Assembly: GCA_947462335.1 (NCBI GenBank)
Contig: OX381707.1
Location: 83,228,610-83,292,609 of the forward strand
DNA from: Harmothoe impar
Lineage: Eukaryota > Annelida > Polychaeta > Phyllodocida > Polynoidae
Length of the DNA: 64,000 bases
Direction of reading: 5' to 3'
In this document: positions 29,479 to 38,349 of the stretch, piece by piece
How the letters are laid out: each line of letters opens with the position of its first letter
Position numbering within the stretch: position 1 is the stretch's first letter
The notes under the pieces: generated by a model
What the model was told of the DNA's origin: nothing
Seen by the model: only the letters and a program-made list of their open reading frames with translations
The model's database searches: none
Translations under genes and position numbers: made by a program

Positions 29479-29778
29479 TTATGCTTTTTTAGCTTGCTTC
29501 TTCGATTTGCAGCAACTCAACAGGCCGCAAAGTCTCACGCCGCCGTCACTCGCACCACCACACCCCGGACGACTTCTCTCCAATAGACATTGCACGACTT
29601 TGGATAAATCCAACACCATTTCGGCAAGGCAGAGAATCTTTGCCTCCATGAAACGGCCACCATCGCAACAACCCGTCACAACAGCATCATCGATAGCTTC
29701 TGACTCACGGCCCGGTCGCTCAGCTTTGGGATTTTGCTCATGCGCATGACGCACTTCTTGGGGTTTCTTGTTCGACAT
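29479..29778 (-). CDS. Small cysteine-containing ORF of the Polinton
   Basis: 99 residues from an ATG at 29778. Its first 100 bases overlap the 3' end of the protease gene in another frame. It is hydrophilic at the N-terminus, has several cysteines (TGCCDGG, RPGCGG, LLSCCKSKKQ) and a basic tail. No family recognised. It is the last gene before the poly(A) signals. It could be real or a chance ORF. Confidence 0.4.
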   Translation of the reverse strand: MSNKKPQEVRHAHEQNPKAERPGRESEAIDDAVVTGCCDGGRFMEAKILCLAEMVLDLSKVVQCLLERSRPGCGGASDGGVRLCGLLSCCKSKKQAKKA

Positions 29779-30128
29779 GCTTCAATTAGGAAATGAACGC
29801 AATGAGGTCCACAGGTGTCAGCAGAAGTGTCTTGTAGTTGAATGCGGTTTCTTTGCCACTTGAACGGAGCAGAGCGTTCCACGAAAGACAAGAACTCCGC
29901 ACTCAGCGGCGGTAAGCCGAAGGAATCAAAGTAGTACACTTCACCCGTGCTCGACACGTAAAACGCCACCCAATGCTGACCTGGTAAATGTTGCGGATCT
30001 GTGTTGCTCACGAAACAAGTGTCTTTGATAGGGTGCTTCGGAATAGTGTCACAAGAGAAAACGCCCAGGAAACGATGTTTTGTGTGAACGTTTTCCTTCA
30101 ACACTCTGCTTATTTCAAGCGTGTTCAT
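29676..30128 (-). CDS. Adenain-like cysteine protease of the Polinton
   Basis: 150 residues from the ATG at 30128, 29 bases after the capsid gene stop; the frame is open further upstream but would overlap the capsid gene, so this ATG is preferred. Catalytic set of the adenovirus-protease family: His52 in GQHWVAFY, Asp68 in YYFDSFG, Gln99 and Cys106 in DTCGPHCVHF, with the usual 7-residue Gln-Cys spacing. Family members cut capsid precursors during virion maturation. Length is slightly short of adenain (about 200) but usual for Polintons. It appears intact. Confidence 0.9.
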   Translation of the reverse strand: MNTLEISRVLKENVHTKHRFLGVFSCDTIPKHPIKDTCFVSNTDPQHLPGQHWVAFYVSSTGEVYYFDSFGLPPLSAEFLSFVERSAPFKWQRNRIQLQDTSADTCGPHCVHFLIEACRTRNPKKCVMRMSKIPKLSDRAVSQKLSMMLL

Positions 30129-30157
30129 ACGATACGCCAAGTACCGCCGTCTTGTCT

Positions 30158-31465
30158 TCAGTTCATGTGGTAGTCGGTGACGGGGTGTCGATCTCGGGTC
30201 AGCTCGACGACGTTGTCGTACACCAAGTAGAGTAGCACCGTTGTTGTCGCTTGTAGCGCCGAGCGGAAACTGACTTCCACCCTCAGCTGACCCGCTCTTA
30301 TAAGGTTCACGCGACACCCGTCGTGCGATCTGTCTGGGGTTAAGTCGAGGGGGAACACCGTGTAACCGTTCAGGAATTGATCGTATGAAATACCGCAGGA
30401 GCGCGCGCCCTCGTACATCCCCGTTTCCGTGTGTAGCGCCAAGTACTCTCTCACGGCCGCTTTGGTCTTAAAGTCGGGCACGTAGGCGTCGTTCGGCACT
30501 TTCTGATCGTTCACTATCACTTGAAGCGAGCTGATGTCGTAATGCTTCATCTCGAACGGGTTCTTGGTGTAGCTACCGTTGAAGGCGTCGTGGTCAAGGA
30601 AGCAAATCATCATCGACTTGGGAAGCTGGCCTGTGTTGGAGTGCGTGTAGCTGTGATCTCTGTTACCTTGAGGGATGGCGTACGTCGTCACCTCCACTCT
30701 GTTCACCGGGTAGTCGAAGGGCCCGTGTTCTATCACCGCTCTCTCGTGCGTTTCCGCTACAGCGTCCGCCACCAGCACGCGTCGCACGTAGAGCTTTGCT
30801 TTGTAGATCTTCAAGCTGTAGCCTCCGTCAGCGGCGCACATCAGATAGAAAGAGGGCGCCGCTTGTTTCAGAGTGAGATTGATTTCTGTCTCTCCAACGA
30901 TGAGCTTCGCTTGATGAGCCAGGTCAAAGTGCAGTCGCGCCATCAGCGAAAAGCGCTTGTTGGAGATTAGCTTCTTGCGCGCTTTGTACCCCGCATTCGC
31001 GTCAGTCAACGTGTCAAACTGACCGGGCGTATCTTCATGCCACCCCTGGGCGCTCATGACGCCGTCCTTCACGTCTTTGTTGTAGTTGAGTAACCCTTCC
31101 AAGTAAGCTCGGTAAGGGTAGGTCTCGGTGTTGCCAGACACTTTGAAACCGCCGATGGAGACTTGGACGTCTTTGAAGAGCGAGTGAGCCAAGTTGTTCA
31201 CCGGAGCTACCGCGTCGGTGTCCTCGATCGCCGCTCCGTTCGCTTTCAGCACTTGACATTCCAGATGAAGGTAATTCTCGTTCAGGTCTGTGTACTCTTG
31301 CGACTTGTTGATGGTGAAATTTATGTTACCTCCATCCTCTAAAGAGTTTTTTGTTTCTATCCCCAGGAAAGACGACTTTAAGATAGTAGTCTGAGTCGGC
31401 GCTACGGTGTGCAGGTCGAGCTCAGAGAGCGCGCACTCGTTACTGCTCTCGTGTACGTAAGCCAT
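30158..31465 (-). CDS. Major capsid protein (double jelly-roll) of the Polinton
   Basis: 435 residues. The opening MAYVHESSNECALSELDL is the characteristic start of the Polinton capsid family (often annotated in animal genomes as F54H12.2-like). Later come LFKDVQVSIGG, the Tyr-rich YPYRAYLEGLLNY and a jelly-roll strand pattern to the end. The family forms hexagonal capsomers like those of adenovirus and virophages. A TATA box (TATAAATAAA) sits about 55 bases upstream on the minus strand. Its 3' part overlaps in sequence only with non-ATG frames. It appears intact. Confidence 0.93.
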   Translation of the reverse strand: MAYVHESSNECALSELDLHTVAPTQTTILKSSFLGIETKNSLEDGGNINFTINKSQEYTDLNENYLHLECQVLKANGAAIEDTDAVAPVNNLAHSLFKDVQVSIGGFKVSGNTETYPYRAYLEGLLNYNKDVKDGVMSAQGWHEDTPGQFDTLTDANAGYKARKKLISNKRFSLMARLHFDLAHQAKLIVGETEINLTLKQAAPSFYLMCAADGGYSLKIYKAKLYVRRVLVADAVAETHERAVIEHGPFDYPVNRVEVTTYAIPQGNRDHSYTHSNTGQLPKSMMICFLDHDAFNGSYTKNPFEMKHYDISSLQVIVNDQKVPNDAYVPDFKTKAAVREYLALHTETGMYEGARSCGISYDQFLNGYTVFPLDLTPDRSHDGCRVNLIRAGQLRVEVSFRSALQATTTVLLYLVYDNVVELTRDRHPVTDYHMN

Positions 31466-31517
31466 TGTGTTCTCTCTTCACGCGGCCGACAGACTGACGC
31501 CGGACGCCTCCAGTCTT

Positions 31518-31527
31518 TTTATTTATA
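31518..31527 (-). promoter_or_regulatory. TATA box upstream of the major capsid gene
   Basis: TATAAATAAA on the minus strand, about 53 bases before the capsid ATG, in the 80-base gap after the pVI-like gene. Confidence 0.6.
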
Positions 31528-31544
31528 CCTGAACGCCTAGGCGC

Positions 31545-31970
31545 TTACCGGTCGAATACATCCCCTCTACGTCTCATGCAAGAGCCACCGCCCGTCTGAG
31601 GAGAATGCCGGCGACGTTTCGACCCTTTCTTAGACGCGACAGGCGTCTTTCCTCCCGAGAACGCCGTACTCGCCAGTCTCTTCAGAGCGCCTGCGCCTCG
31701 GTCTTTTACGCTGCTCTTTAAAGTCCGACCCGCCAGCACATCTTTAGCTACGCCCACACCGGCGCGGAGCAGCGTTTTTCCCACCGACTTCAATAGCGGG
31801 GTAGCCGAGCGCATCAGACCTAACAGAGCGCCGCCCAAACCGTGCCCGCTCTGGAAAGAGCGCCCGCTGTACACGTTGACGCCGTTGCCCAGCTGCGCGT
31901 TGTAGTAATCGCTGTACCCTCTGCCGACGGTGCGCCTGGGTGGAAAGTACGGAACGCGTTGACGCATCAT
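31545..31970 (-). CDS. pVI-like/pX-like small capsid protein of the Polinton
   Basis: 141 residues, very basic. After an Arg/Tyr/Gly-rich start it has a Gly-rich amphipathic stretch (GHGLGGALLGLMRSATPLL, then GVGVAKDVLAG) and a Lys/Arg-rich tail. Proteins of this kind lie between the penton and major capsid genes of Polintons and resemble adenovirus pVI/pX, which act in membrane disruption or DNA condensation. Function is by analogy and position. The ATG follows an A-rich leader (gagagaaaaATGATG). Confidence 0.7.
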   Translation of the reverse strand: MMRQRVPYFPPRRTVGRGYSDYYNAQLGNGVNVYSGRSFQSGHGLGGALLGLMRSATPLLKSVGKTLLRAGVGVAKDVLAGRTLKSSVKDRGAGALKRLASTAFSGGKTPVASKKGSKRRRHSPQTGGGSCMRRRGDVFDR

Positions 31971-31981
31971 TTTTCTCTCTT

Positions 31982-33100
31982 TCAGCGCTCAATAGGTCTC
32001 AGATGAAGTGTCACGGTCACCTCGCCTCTACCGAATGGGATGGAATGACCGGATCGGTCTCTTAAATAGATGCCGACCTCGGTAAACCTCTTGGATTTCA
32101 AGGGGAAATAATCCAAATGGGGAAAACTGATAGCTTGCACGCCACCTCGACGCTTTCCGCCTCTGTCCACCGCCACGCAGCGCAACAGCGGCACTTGCAT
32201 GTCGCCCACACGTCTCTCCTGGATCATGTCGGTGTATATGTACACAGAGTGCACGTCCCCGTAAACATCCATCGAGTAGGCGCCGGTAGTCGGCGACGCG
32301 AAACACGTCTTCTCTCCGAAGCCTAGAACGCATGCGAGATGCTGACTCAGCAGGACAGCACAGTGTCTCGGCGGTTTGATGGTGACGCGTTTCGTCTTGG
32401 CGTCGTACGATAAGATCCGCATCGGTTTGAGCAAGAAGCTGTCGCCCTCTAGTCTGTCATCTCGCAACGTCTCACTCAAGCGCTCGATTAGGGTGTGGTT
32501 GCTTCCGGTGAAAATAGGAGGTATCTCGAATATGTTTGGCATGAAACTGCGCACTCCCATGTCTTTCTCCATCTCTTCGATCATCTGTCTTGCTTGATCG
32601 CTGATCGCCTTCTTCTTCACCGCCGGGGACAAGAACTGCTTGTATACGGCATTCGTCTGTCTCAAGTCGACCTCTCTCTTGAACCTTTTTGTTTCCGGTT
32701 TCAATTGCTGCTCTTCCGACGTGTCTGATATCTCTTCCACCGTTACATAGCTCGCTTCCTTCCAGCTCAGCGGGAATTTTGAGCTGAACGTTAGCTTGCT
32801 CAGACCGTTCGCGTTTTTCATTCCCCTCCAGTCTACCTGTGGTTTTTTTCCTTCGGAGAATTTAGTTTCTTTTAAAACCTGGATCACCTCCTCTAGCGAA
32901 CCTTTGGTGCGCAGAGGAACAACGATGATCAAGTCGTCGTCGTGCACGTTAGTCCATTCTGTAGGGAGGATGATCTCAGTCAGAGCCGCTTCGTACGCTT
33001 CGGGCAGAAGGAGCGGCGAGTCGAAGTGAGTTCGGAAAGACGTCAAGCTGTTGTCAGGATAATACTCCATAGAGCTGTTGCTAGGTAGAGTGATGTTCAT
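31982..33100 (-). CDS. Penton-like minor capsid protein of the Polinton
   Basis: 372 residues. The start MNITLPSNSSMEYYPDN followed by SFRTHFDSPLLLPEAYEAAL and ILPTEWTNV is the family signature of Polinton minor capsid (single jelly-roll, penton-like) proteins. The C-terminal half has strands VPLLRCVAVDRGG and ISFPHLDYFPL typical of the group. It would fill the five-fold vertices of the capsid. The ATG is directly preceded by a run of about 18 A residues on the sense strand. Intact. Confidence 0.88.
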   Translation of the reverse strand: MNITLPSNSSMEYYPDNSLTSFRTHFDSPLLLPEAYEAALTEIILPTEWTNVHDDDLIIVVPLRTKGSLEEVIQVLKETKFSEGKKPQVDWRGMKNANGLSKLTFSSKFPLSWKEASYVTVEEISDTSEEQQLKPETKRFKREVDLRQTNAVYKQFLSPAVKKKAISDQARQMIEEMEKDMGVRSFMPNIFEIPPIFTGSNHTLIERLSETLRDDRLEGDSFLLKPMRILSYDAKTKRVTIKPPRHCAVLLSQHLACVLGFGEKTCFASPTTGAYSMDVYGDVHSVYIYTDMIQERRVGDMQVPLLRCVAVDRGGKRRGGVQAISFPHLDYFPLKSKRFTEVGIYLRDRSGHSIPFGRGEVTVTLHLRPIER

Positions 33101-33118
33101 TTTTTTTTTTTTTTTTTT

Positions 33119-34255
33119 CTACGTTATTTTTTTGACGGGGATCCACTCGTTGAACTTGTCGTCGTAACCTAACCAACGTACGAAAGCTAACTCTTTACCG
33201 TCGACGGTCTTGCGGCGCAACACCTCGTCTATCAGGTAGTTGTTGTCGTAACGACTCTTGTACACCTTCTGAACCTCTTCCGGGTAGAAGACGCCTTTTA
33301 TCTCCTCGCCCTTGTCGTCTTTCAGCTCGAACCCTCTGCTTCCCAACGTCTTAGCAACGTCGACCACTTCCTCGCGCCAGTTTCCCTCGTACCCTTTGTC
33401 GAAGGCGCCTTTAGTTCTCAACATCCTCACTCTGTCACCCGGAGCGATGACGTCGACGGCGGACGTCTTTGTTTTTTTCTTCTTTTTCCATATTTCGTCG
33501 ATTTGTTTGTTAGTTGGGAGATCTTGTCGGTAGAAAACTGTTTCGCTGTTTTCCGAGCTGACTTGAGCCGGCGCCATTTTCAACGTCTTGTGGTGAGTGC
33601 GATTGTAAGAAGACACTACATGGTGCAGTACGTCTACGTAGCGATACGTGCGCTTGTGTGTGAAATAACGCCACAGCTTCTCCTTCAGACTGCGGTTCAA
33701 GCGCTCCACTAGACTAGCTTTGATGTCGTCGTTCTCGCCAGTGAAGAACTCTATGCCCTCGCTCTTCAAGTGATCTTGAAAGATCTTGTTCAAAAACTCT
33801 TTCCCCTTGTCTGTCTGAACAGTGCGCGGTCGTCTCTCGCCAGTGCCTGTCATCTCTCGGAAGGCCTCGGTGACATCAGCGCCGCTCTTGGATTTAATGG
33901 GAACGGCCCACGCGTACCTAGAGAAAATGTTGATCGCCGTCACCACGTACCGGAAGCGGTCGTTGTGAGACGCCAAAGCTTGCATGTCCATCAGATCTAT
34001 CTGCCACTGCTGATCGATTGCGCCGGTTATAGTCTTGTTCCTTGCGAATTTTCTCCGAATGGGTTTATGTTTAGTGTAGGCGTCCAGCGACACTAAAGCA
34101 TCTCGGATGACGGCCGGGTTCAGGTGGCGAAAATGATGTTTCTGGAGTTTAGTCACGCTAGTGAAACTGGAGGGCGCTTTGACGTCGGTATATCTAGCTA
34201 CTACGTGCTTCTTTTCTTTTTCCTTCTTGGTCAGTCTCTTCACTGGTTTGCCCAT
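33119..34255 (-). CDS. Retrovirus-type integrase with C-terminal chromodomain (Polinton)
   Basis: 378 residues with a Kozak-like ccaccATGG start, overlapping the previous ORF by 16 bases. The rve-type core has Asp87 (WQIDLMDM), Asp149 (VQTDKGKEF) and Glu184 (ASLVERLNR), a D-x61-D-x34-E spacing close to the retroviral pattern. The last 45 residues (IDEVLRRK...FVRWLGYDDKFNEWIP) are a chromodomain, as in other Polinton integrases, and may guide insertion to particular chromatin. The N-terminal zinc-binding module is degenerate or absent. Intact; it would catalyse the insertion that left the 6-bp duplication. Confidence 0.93.
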   Translation of the reverse strand: MGKPVKRLTKKEKEKKHVVARYTDVKAPSSFTSVTKLQKHHFRHLNPAVIRDALVSLDAYTKHKPIRRKFARNKTITGAIDQQWQIDLMDMQALASHNDRFRYVVTAINIFSRYAWAVPIKSKSGADVTEAFREMTGTGERRPRTVQTDKGKEFLNKIFQDHLKSEGIEFFTGENDDIKASLVERLNRSLKEKLWRYFTHKRTYRYVDVLHHVVSSYNRTHHKTLKMAPAQVSSENSETVFYRQDLPTNKQIDEIWKKKKKTKTSAVDVIAPGDRVRMLRTKGAFDKGYEGNWREEVVDVAKTLGSRGFELKDDKGEEIKGVFYPEEVQKVYKSRYDNNYLIDEVLRRKTVDGKELAFVRWLGYDDKFNEWIPVKKIT

Positions 34256-35427
34256 GGTGGGCCTGTTGAGGGCGTGAACGACGAGCTCGCCGCTAGGCGG
34301 TTGCGCCCTCTCCTTTTCTTACTCGCCACGCTCCTATAGGAAGTCGGAGTTTGGAAAAGTTCACTGTCGTCCTCCTCGTCGTCAGAGGATTGATCGTCCA
34401 CCTGGAGAGAAGAGTCTGCTGCTGCTACTGCTGCTGCTGCTGCTGCTGCTTCTCCTTCTTCCGAGTCGAAGCTCGGTCGTTTCCGACCTCTGTCAGCAAG
34501 CCGTGTGTCCAAACTTCGGCCAGGTCCGCTCGCTTTATACAGATGGTTTCCGATCAAGGAGTCTGTGGGAACTGCTTCGCGCAGCGCTTTCGTGAACGGC
34601 GAGTAGCCCGCCGGTCTGGGCGCCGTCTTCCTGAACCTGGCAGCGTCGTTCAGTAAGTCCACTATGTTGATGCGATGCTCAGGTGGTATTCTCCGACCCG
34701 ACATCTCGCGCACCGCACCGTCCTCGTTCCACTTGATCACACCGGATTTCTCCAATTGTTTGTACAGCGCCACGGTCCGAGTGCGATTCCTCTTGGGAAC
34801 TTGGTTCACCAACCGCTCGAGTAGGGACGAGCTGGCCTCTTCAGCAGACTGACGGAGGTGAGCCGGGGGCGAAGAAGAGTAGGACGAAGAGATGTTGCTG
34901 TTGTGGGGATTCGCGAGAAAAAATTGCAATCTATTCAACAACCTTCGGTATTTCAACATTTTCTCGCGCGATTCCAAAGTGGGGTCGTTCAACACTAAAT
35001 CCAAGTCCCTGTAGATAAACTGTAGCACCTGGTGCAAGGCCGCGTCGGGATGAGGGGACTGTTCTGCCTGCTTGTGGTAATAGGCCATGTCGGCAGGTAG
35101 GCGGGCGGCGGTGGCAGGAGTGGAACTCTCGTTCTTTTCAGTGCGCTCATCAGGAAGAGGAGGAAGGTTTGGAGCAGTAGAAGTACTAGCAGCAGCGACT
35201 GCAGTAGTAGCAGCGCTAGTAGTAGCAGCAGCAGCGGGCACATGATGAAGTAGACCTGCTCGTGATGATTTGTAGAGCGTCTCAGGATCCACGAGCGCTA
35301 AACGTTTGTAGTGTTGTTGCTGCTCTGAGTCCGTCATGGGGACGACGGTGGCAATGACGCTGGTGGTGGCGGTAGTGGTAGTGGTGGTGGTGCTGTCGGC
35401 GAGTAGGTGTCGAATGAGGTGTCTCAT
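34240..35427 (-). CDS. Conserved Polinton protein of unknown function
   Basis: 395 residues. Its ATG overlaps the previous stop as ATGA. The N-terminal third is Ser/Thr/Ala-rich low complexity; the middle (about residues 205-280) is a compact block with RLVNQVPKRNRTRTVALYKQL and the VKW/IKW-type strand, followed by VDLLNDAARFRK and SPFTKALREAVPTDSLIGN. From memory of the family, this block recurs between small ORFs and integrase in animal Polintons. An acidic, Ala-run segment and a basic tail follow. Probably structural; function unknown. Confidence 0.65.
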   Translation of the reverse strand: MRHLIRHLLADSTTTTTTTATTSVIATVVPMTDSEQQQHYKRLALVDPETLYKSSRAGLLHHVPAAAATTSAATTAVAAASTSTAPNLPPLPDERTEKNESSTPATAARLPADMAYYHKQAEQSPHPDAALHQVLQFIYRDLDLVLNDPTLESREKMLKYRRLLNRLQFFLANPHNSNISSSYSSSPPAHLRQSAEEASSSLLERLVNQVPKRNRTRTVALYKQLEKSGVIKWNEDGAVREMSGRRIPPEHRINIVDLLNDAARFRKTAPRPAGYSPFTKALREAVPTDSLIGNHLYKASGPGRSLDTRLADRGRKRPSFDSEEGEAAAAAAAVAAADSSLQVDDQSSDDEEDDSELFQTPTSYRSVASKKRRGRNRLAASSSFTPSTGPPWANQ

Positions 35428-35732
35428 ATACGGAGAATGCTCTTTATAAGCGGTAAGGCCATCCCTATGAGAGCCGGAATGAGGAAACCTCCCTCTTGTA
35501 CCAAGACGCGTCTCTTTTTTTTGATGGGCGTAGATTTTTTGCCGACCTCCCTCAACACGTCAGCCGATTCTCGAAGCTTGTCCAGTTGTTTGTCGCTGAG
35601 CGGGATGTTCCCTACCAGTAAATTGTGACAGATCTCACTTCCAGAGTCTATTAGATGCGAGCAGTCCTTTGGCGAGCACTTAGCTAAGTGCTTGAGAGTA
35701 CCAAAGTGTCTTTCGAGTAGATGAGAAGACAT
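35424..35732 (-). CDS. Small conserved Polinton protein
   Basis: 102 residues, preceded by aaaaaaATGTC and only 7 bases after the ATPase stop. The first 65 residues are helical and hydrophilic (HFGTLKHLAKCSPKDC, GNIPLSDKQLDKLRE); then a basic KKKRRVLVQEGGF leads into a hydrophobic C-terminus (LIPALIGMALPLIKSIL) that could insert in membrane. Proteins with the same plan are common next to the ATPase in Polintons. Role unknown. Confidence 0.65.
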   Translation of the reverse strand: MSSHLLERHFGTLKHLAKCSPKDCSHLIDSGSEICHNLLVGNIPLSDKQLDKLRESADVLREVGKKSTPIKKKRRVLVQEGGFLIPALIGMALPLIKSILRI

Positions 35733-35739
35733 TTTTTTG

Positions 35740-36459
35740 CTACTGCTTTCTCTTGTTCTTTTTTTTGTCTAGCGGTACGAACACTAGCTGAGAGTGTATG
35801 GACGTCAAAGAGGAGCGTATTCTCAGATCGTCAGGTGTTGACTGCTTGAAGTCCAGAAGGAGGTATGAGTGAGGTCGCTTGAGTTCATGCGTAAATATAC
35901 TAGAGAGGGCCGCCGCGTTGGACGGAAACACCTGGCGAGACAGACTAGCTATTTGCCCCATGTCGCGCGGGTTCTTGAAAACGATCATGTAGTGAGCGTT
36001 CAGACTCATAGTTCGAAAGTCGGGTGATTTCTGGAATAAGTTCTGAGTGATGTATATGACGCTCACGTTCCAGTGATGCGAGTATTTAGTAAAGATGTCG
36101 GCTACCACTTGCTGATTGGAACTGCTCATCAGATCGTCCAATATCAGTAGAGTGTGGGGTCGTAAAGCGTCTTCTGCTACTTCCACGTCTCCCGCTATAG
36201 ACTCTTTGCTAGGAAGACCTTCTCTGAATTCCACACCGTACTGATTTTGCATTTTTTCAAACAGAGGTTGCCACTCGCCGTAATGGTAAAAAGTCTTTTC
36301 CACCGGCGGCGTGACCAAATTGTTCACGTCGCTCAGAAATTGATCCACCAAGCGCGATTTTCCACAACCCGACGGACCGCTAATGATACAACTAAAGGGT
36401 CCTTGTAGTCGAGCGTCGAAATGAATTTCTGTGAAGAGTTTGCTTTTACTACTGGACAT
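35740..36459 (-). CDS. FtsK/HerA-type DNA-packaging ATPase (A32-like) of the Polinton
   Basis: 239 residues from an ATG preceded by an A-rich leader. Walker A is GPSGCGKS at residues 28-35, Walker B is LLILDDLM around 104-111, and an arginine/sensor region (SVIYITQNLF) follows, the order seen in adenovirus-IVa2/poxvirus-A32-like packaging ATPases of Polintons and virophages. It would drive DNA into the procapsid. First gene of the tightly packed leftward cluster. Intact. Confidence 0.92.
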   Translation of the reverse strand: MSSSKSKLFTEIHFDARLQGPFSCIISGPSGCGKSRLVDQFLSDVNNLVTPPVEKTFYHYGEWQPLFEKMQNQYGVEFREGLPSKESIAGDVEVAEDALRPHTLLILDDLMSSSNQQVVADIFTKYSHHWNVSVIYITQNLFQKSPDFRTMSLNAHYMIVFKNPRDMGQIASLSRQVFPSNAAALSSIFTHELKRPHSYLLLDFKQSTPDDLRIRSSLTSIHSQLVFVPLDKKKNKRKQ

Positions 36460-36639
36460 TTTTTTGTTTTTTTTCAGGACTCGTCAGAGAGCGGTTGTGT
36501 GTCTGACTGTCTGCTGTGTTTCTCACTCGAACGGTCGGTAGTGAATGGTTGTGGAGAAAAGTCAGCCGACCTTTTCATTGATACCGGCCGGTGTCACAGT
36601 AGCGGCGGCAGAAGTGACTTTTTTTTCTTTTTTTTTTTT

Positions 36640-36787
36640 GCGATAAAATTCTATTTTCACTCAATAGTCATAAATGTTTGTATCAGACTCCAGAGGAGTC
36701 TGATACAAATATTTATTTTTTTTTTTTTTAAAAGAAGAGGAGGAGGAGGAGGAGGAGGAGGAGGAGGAGGAGGAGGAGGAGGAGGAG

Positions 36788-36818
<31 letters not shown>

Positions 36819-36822
36819 TTGA
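36640..36822. repeat. Low-complexity block: hairpin, GGA repeat and T tract
   Basis: aatatttgtatcagactc and its complement near 36675-36715 form a hairpin, followed by about 17 GGA units (36737-36787) and about 30 Ts (36793-36822). Lies between the ATPase gene and the orphan ORF. No coding. Confidence 0.85.
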
Positions 36823-36826
36823 TCAT

Positions 36827-37477
36827 TTAGGCAAAGCTCGTCGCTTTGCCGCTTTTTTTTCTATTTCTGTGTTGTGACACGATCGTCTCGAAAAAGCAAT
36901 AAGGCGTGTGAGCGCGGCGGTGACAAATACATATTGGAGCGTATGGTTTAAAATAGTGCGTCCCTATCTTCTTCAATTCGGCTGCGTTGCAATATGCGGG
37001 ATAACAAGTGACGACGTCGAAACGTTTAGAGACCGTGTTCACGTCGGCCACAACGCGCGCCCACCGAGTGGGAGCTGCAGTCGCTCCCAAGAAACCGATC
37101 GGCTTGTCGAATCGTTTCATAGCACTTATTCTCACTTTATAAGAGGAGGCAGGGTGAGGAGAGTAGCGGCGCTCTTTCTTTTCATGAAACGCCCAACGAG
37201 TGGGGGCGCTGAGAGCGGCTGTTATGCAATGGTAGAGTAAATGCTGTTCTGAGAAGACGGCTCTCGGCCATGTCGCTACGTTTTCCTTTTCCGCTCTTGT
37301 ATAACGACGATGGCGCTCAGCTTTGCATTTCTCGAGAATTCGGTACGCTTCAAGAGAAGCATGAACCTCAACTACGTGACGCTCTCTCCTTTGAGATAAA
37401 AAAATAGCCGGGCAGTTGAGGAGAGCACTTTGTTCGCGCGACCGTCTTTTAGAAACTCGCGCCCTCTGCAGCGCCAT
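36827..37477 (-). CDS. Orphan basic ORF of the Polinton
   Basis: 216 residues from the ATG at 37477 (the frame is open further up without ATG). Rich in Arg, His, Tyr and Cys. A short motif recurs inside it: SAPTRWAFHE and AAPTRWARVV, about 50 residues apart. No family recognised, and nothing like a polymerase palm or exonuclease motif. A minus-strand TATA (TATAAAAG, 37703-37696) lies about 220 bases upstream. Position suggests an early or regulatory gene; this is only a guess. Confidence 0.5.
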   Translation of the reverse strand: MALQRARVSKRRSREQSALLNCPAIFLSQRRERHVVEVHASLEAYRILEKCKAERHRRYTRAEKENVATWPRAVFSEQHLLYHCITAALSAPTRWAFHEKKERRYSPHPASSYKVRISAMKRFDKPIGFLGATAAPTRWARVVADVNTVSKRFDVVTCYPAYCNAAELKKIGTHYFKPYAPICICHRRAHTPYCFFETIVSQHRNRKKSGKATSFA

Positions 37478-37695
37478 ATTTCTTTCCTCCGAAACAAAAA
37501 AGACTGAGTGAAAATAAAAATTTTTAAAAAACAAAAAGCTCAAACAAAAAAAATAAGCAATAAGCAGACTCAGCTCGAAATTCCCTGCTGGCGTGATGGC
37601 GGTGACTGCAGGCGGTGGCGGCGGTCGGCTGGCCAGCGGTGGCGGTGTCGGCGGCGATGGTAGAAGGGTGTGTGGAAAGAGAGACGCATCTCAGT

Positions 37696-37703
37696 CTTTT
37701 ATA
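37696..37703 (-). promoter_or_regulatory. TATA box for leftward transcription
   Basis: TATAAAAG on the minus strand, upstream of the orphan ORF, in a GC-rich stretch. Confidence 0.45.
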
Positions 37704-38207
37704 GGAGCGGCGAGTCTGACATTTTCAGCTGTCGCATGCTGACCTGCTGCTATCATAAGAGAAACAAAAGCCCTAATCACGCTTTTCAGCTGGATCCTTC
37801 CACCCCGCCAGACATGGATCCAGATGGGAAGGTGGTTTAAAATTAAATCCGTGTACCGACTGTCATACAATAGAGTAATTAGTTGAACGCGTGTTACCTG
37901 TATAAAGGATTAGCGGGTCATGGGCTCAGCGTGTGTATAGAAAAACAACTACAGGTAGCGTGAACAAAGCGACCCCCTCCCTTTCTGTCACTCTGTCTGT
38001 GACTAGAGGGTGTGCGTGTGGTAAGCGGCTTAAATCTAAAGAAAACCAAATCACCCTCTCCTGTCGTCAGCAGTCAGCCGGCCGGCGGCTGGAAAATGCG
38101 ATTAGAGGGATGATGAGCCGCGTAGTAAGCGACTTAAGGCTGATCTAAAGACCTGCCGTGAGGGGGCAGCTGGCCGGTGGCTTGAAAAAAAAAGGGGGGA
38201 GTAAGGG

Positions 38208-38215
38208 TATATAAG
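38208..38215 (+). promoter_or_regulatory. TATA box for the rightward alanine-rich gene
   Basis: TATATAAG preceded by a purine-rich gggggagtaaggg, 142 bases before the ATG at 38350. An ACT microsatellite (about 38258-38322) lies in the presumed 5' UTR. Confidence 0.65.
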
Positions 38216-38256
38216 GGGGAGTGAAACCGTATTCGGCATCGTCATCATCGTTCACG

Positions 38257-38293
<37 letters not shown>

Positions 38294-38349
38294 GACTACT
38301 ACTACTACTACTACCACCACCAGCACCGCGCCTCAATTTGCAGATCCCC

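Noticed and set aside
29676..30317. Longer protease with 63 extra N-terminal residues
   Set aside because: The extension overlaps the 3' end of the capsid gene; the ATG at 30128 gives a normal family start.
36421..36792. 123-aa plus-strand ORF ending in poly-Gly
   Set aside because: Runs antisense to the ATPase start and through the T tract and GGA repeat; low complexity.
38221..38349. Leucine-rich signal-like N-terminus of the Ala-rich ORF
   Set aside because: It has no ATG (the frame opens at GTG) and is a translation of the ACT microsatellite in the presumed 5' UTR.
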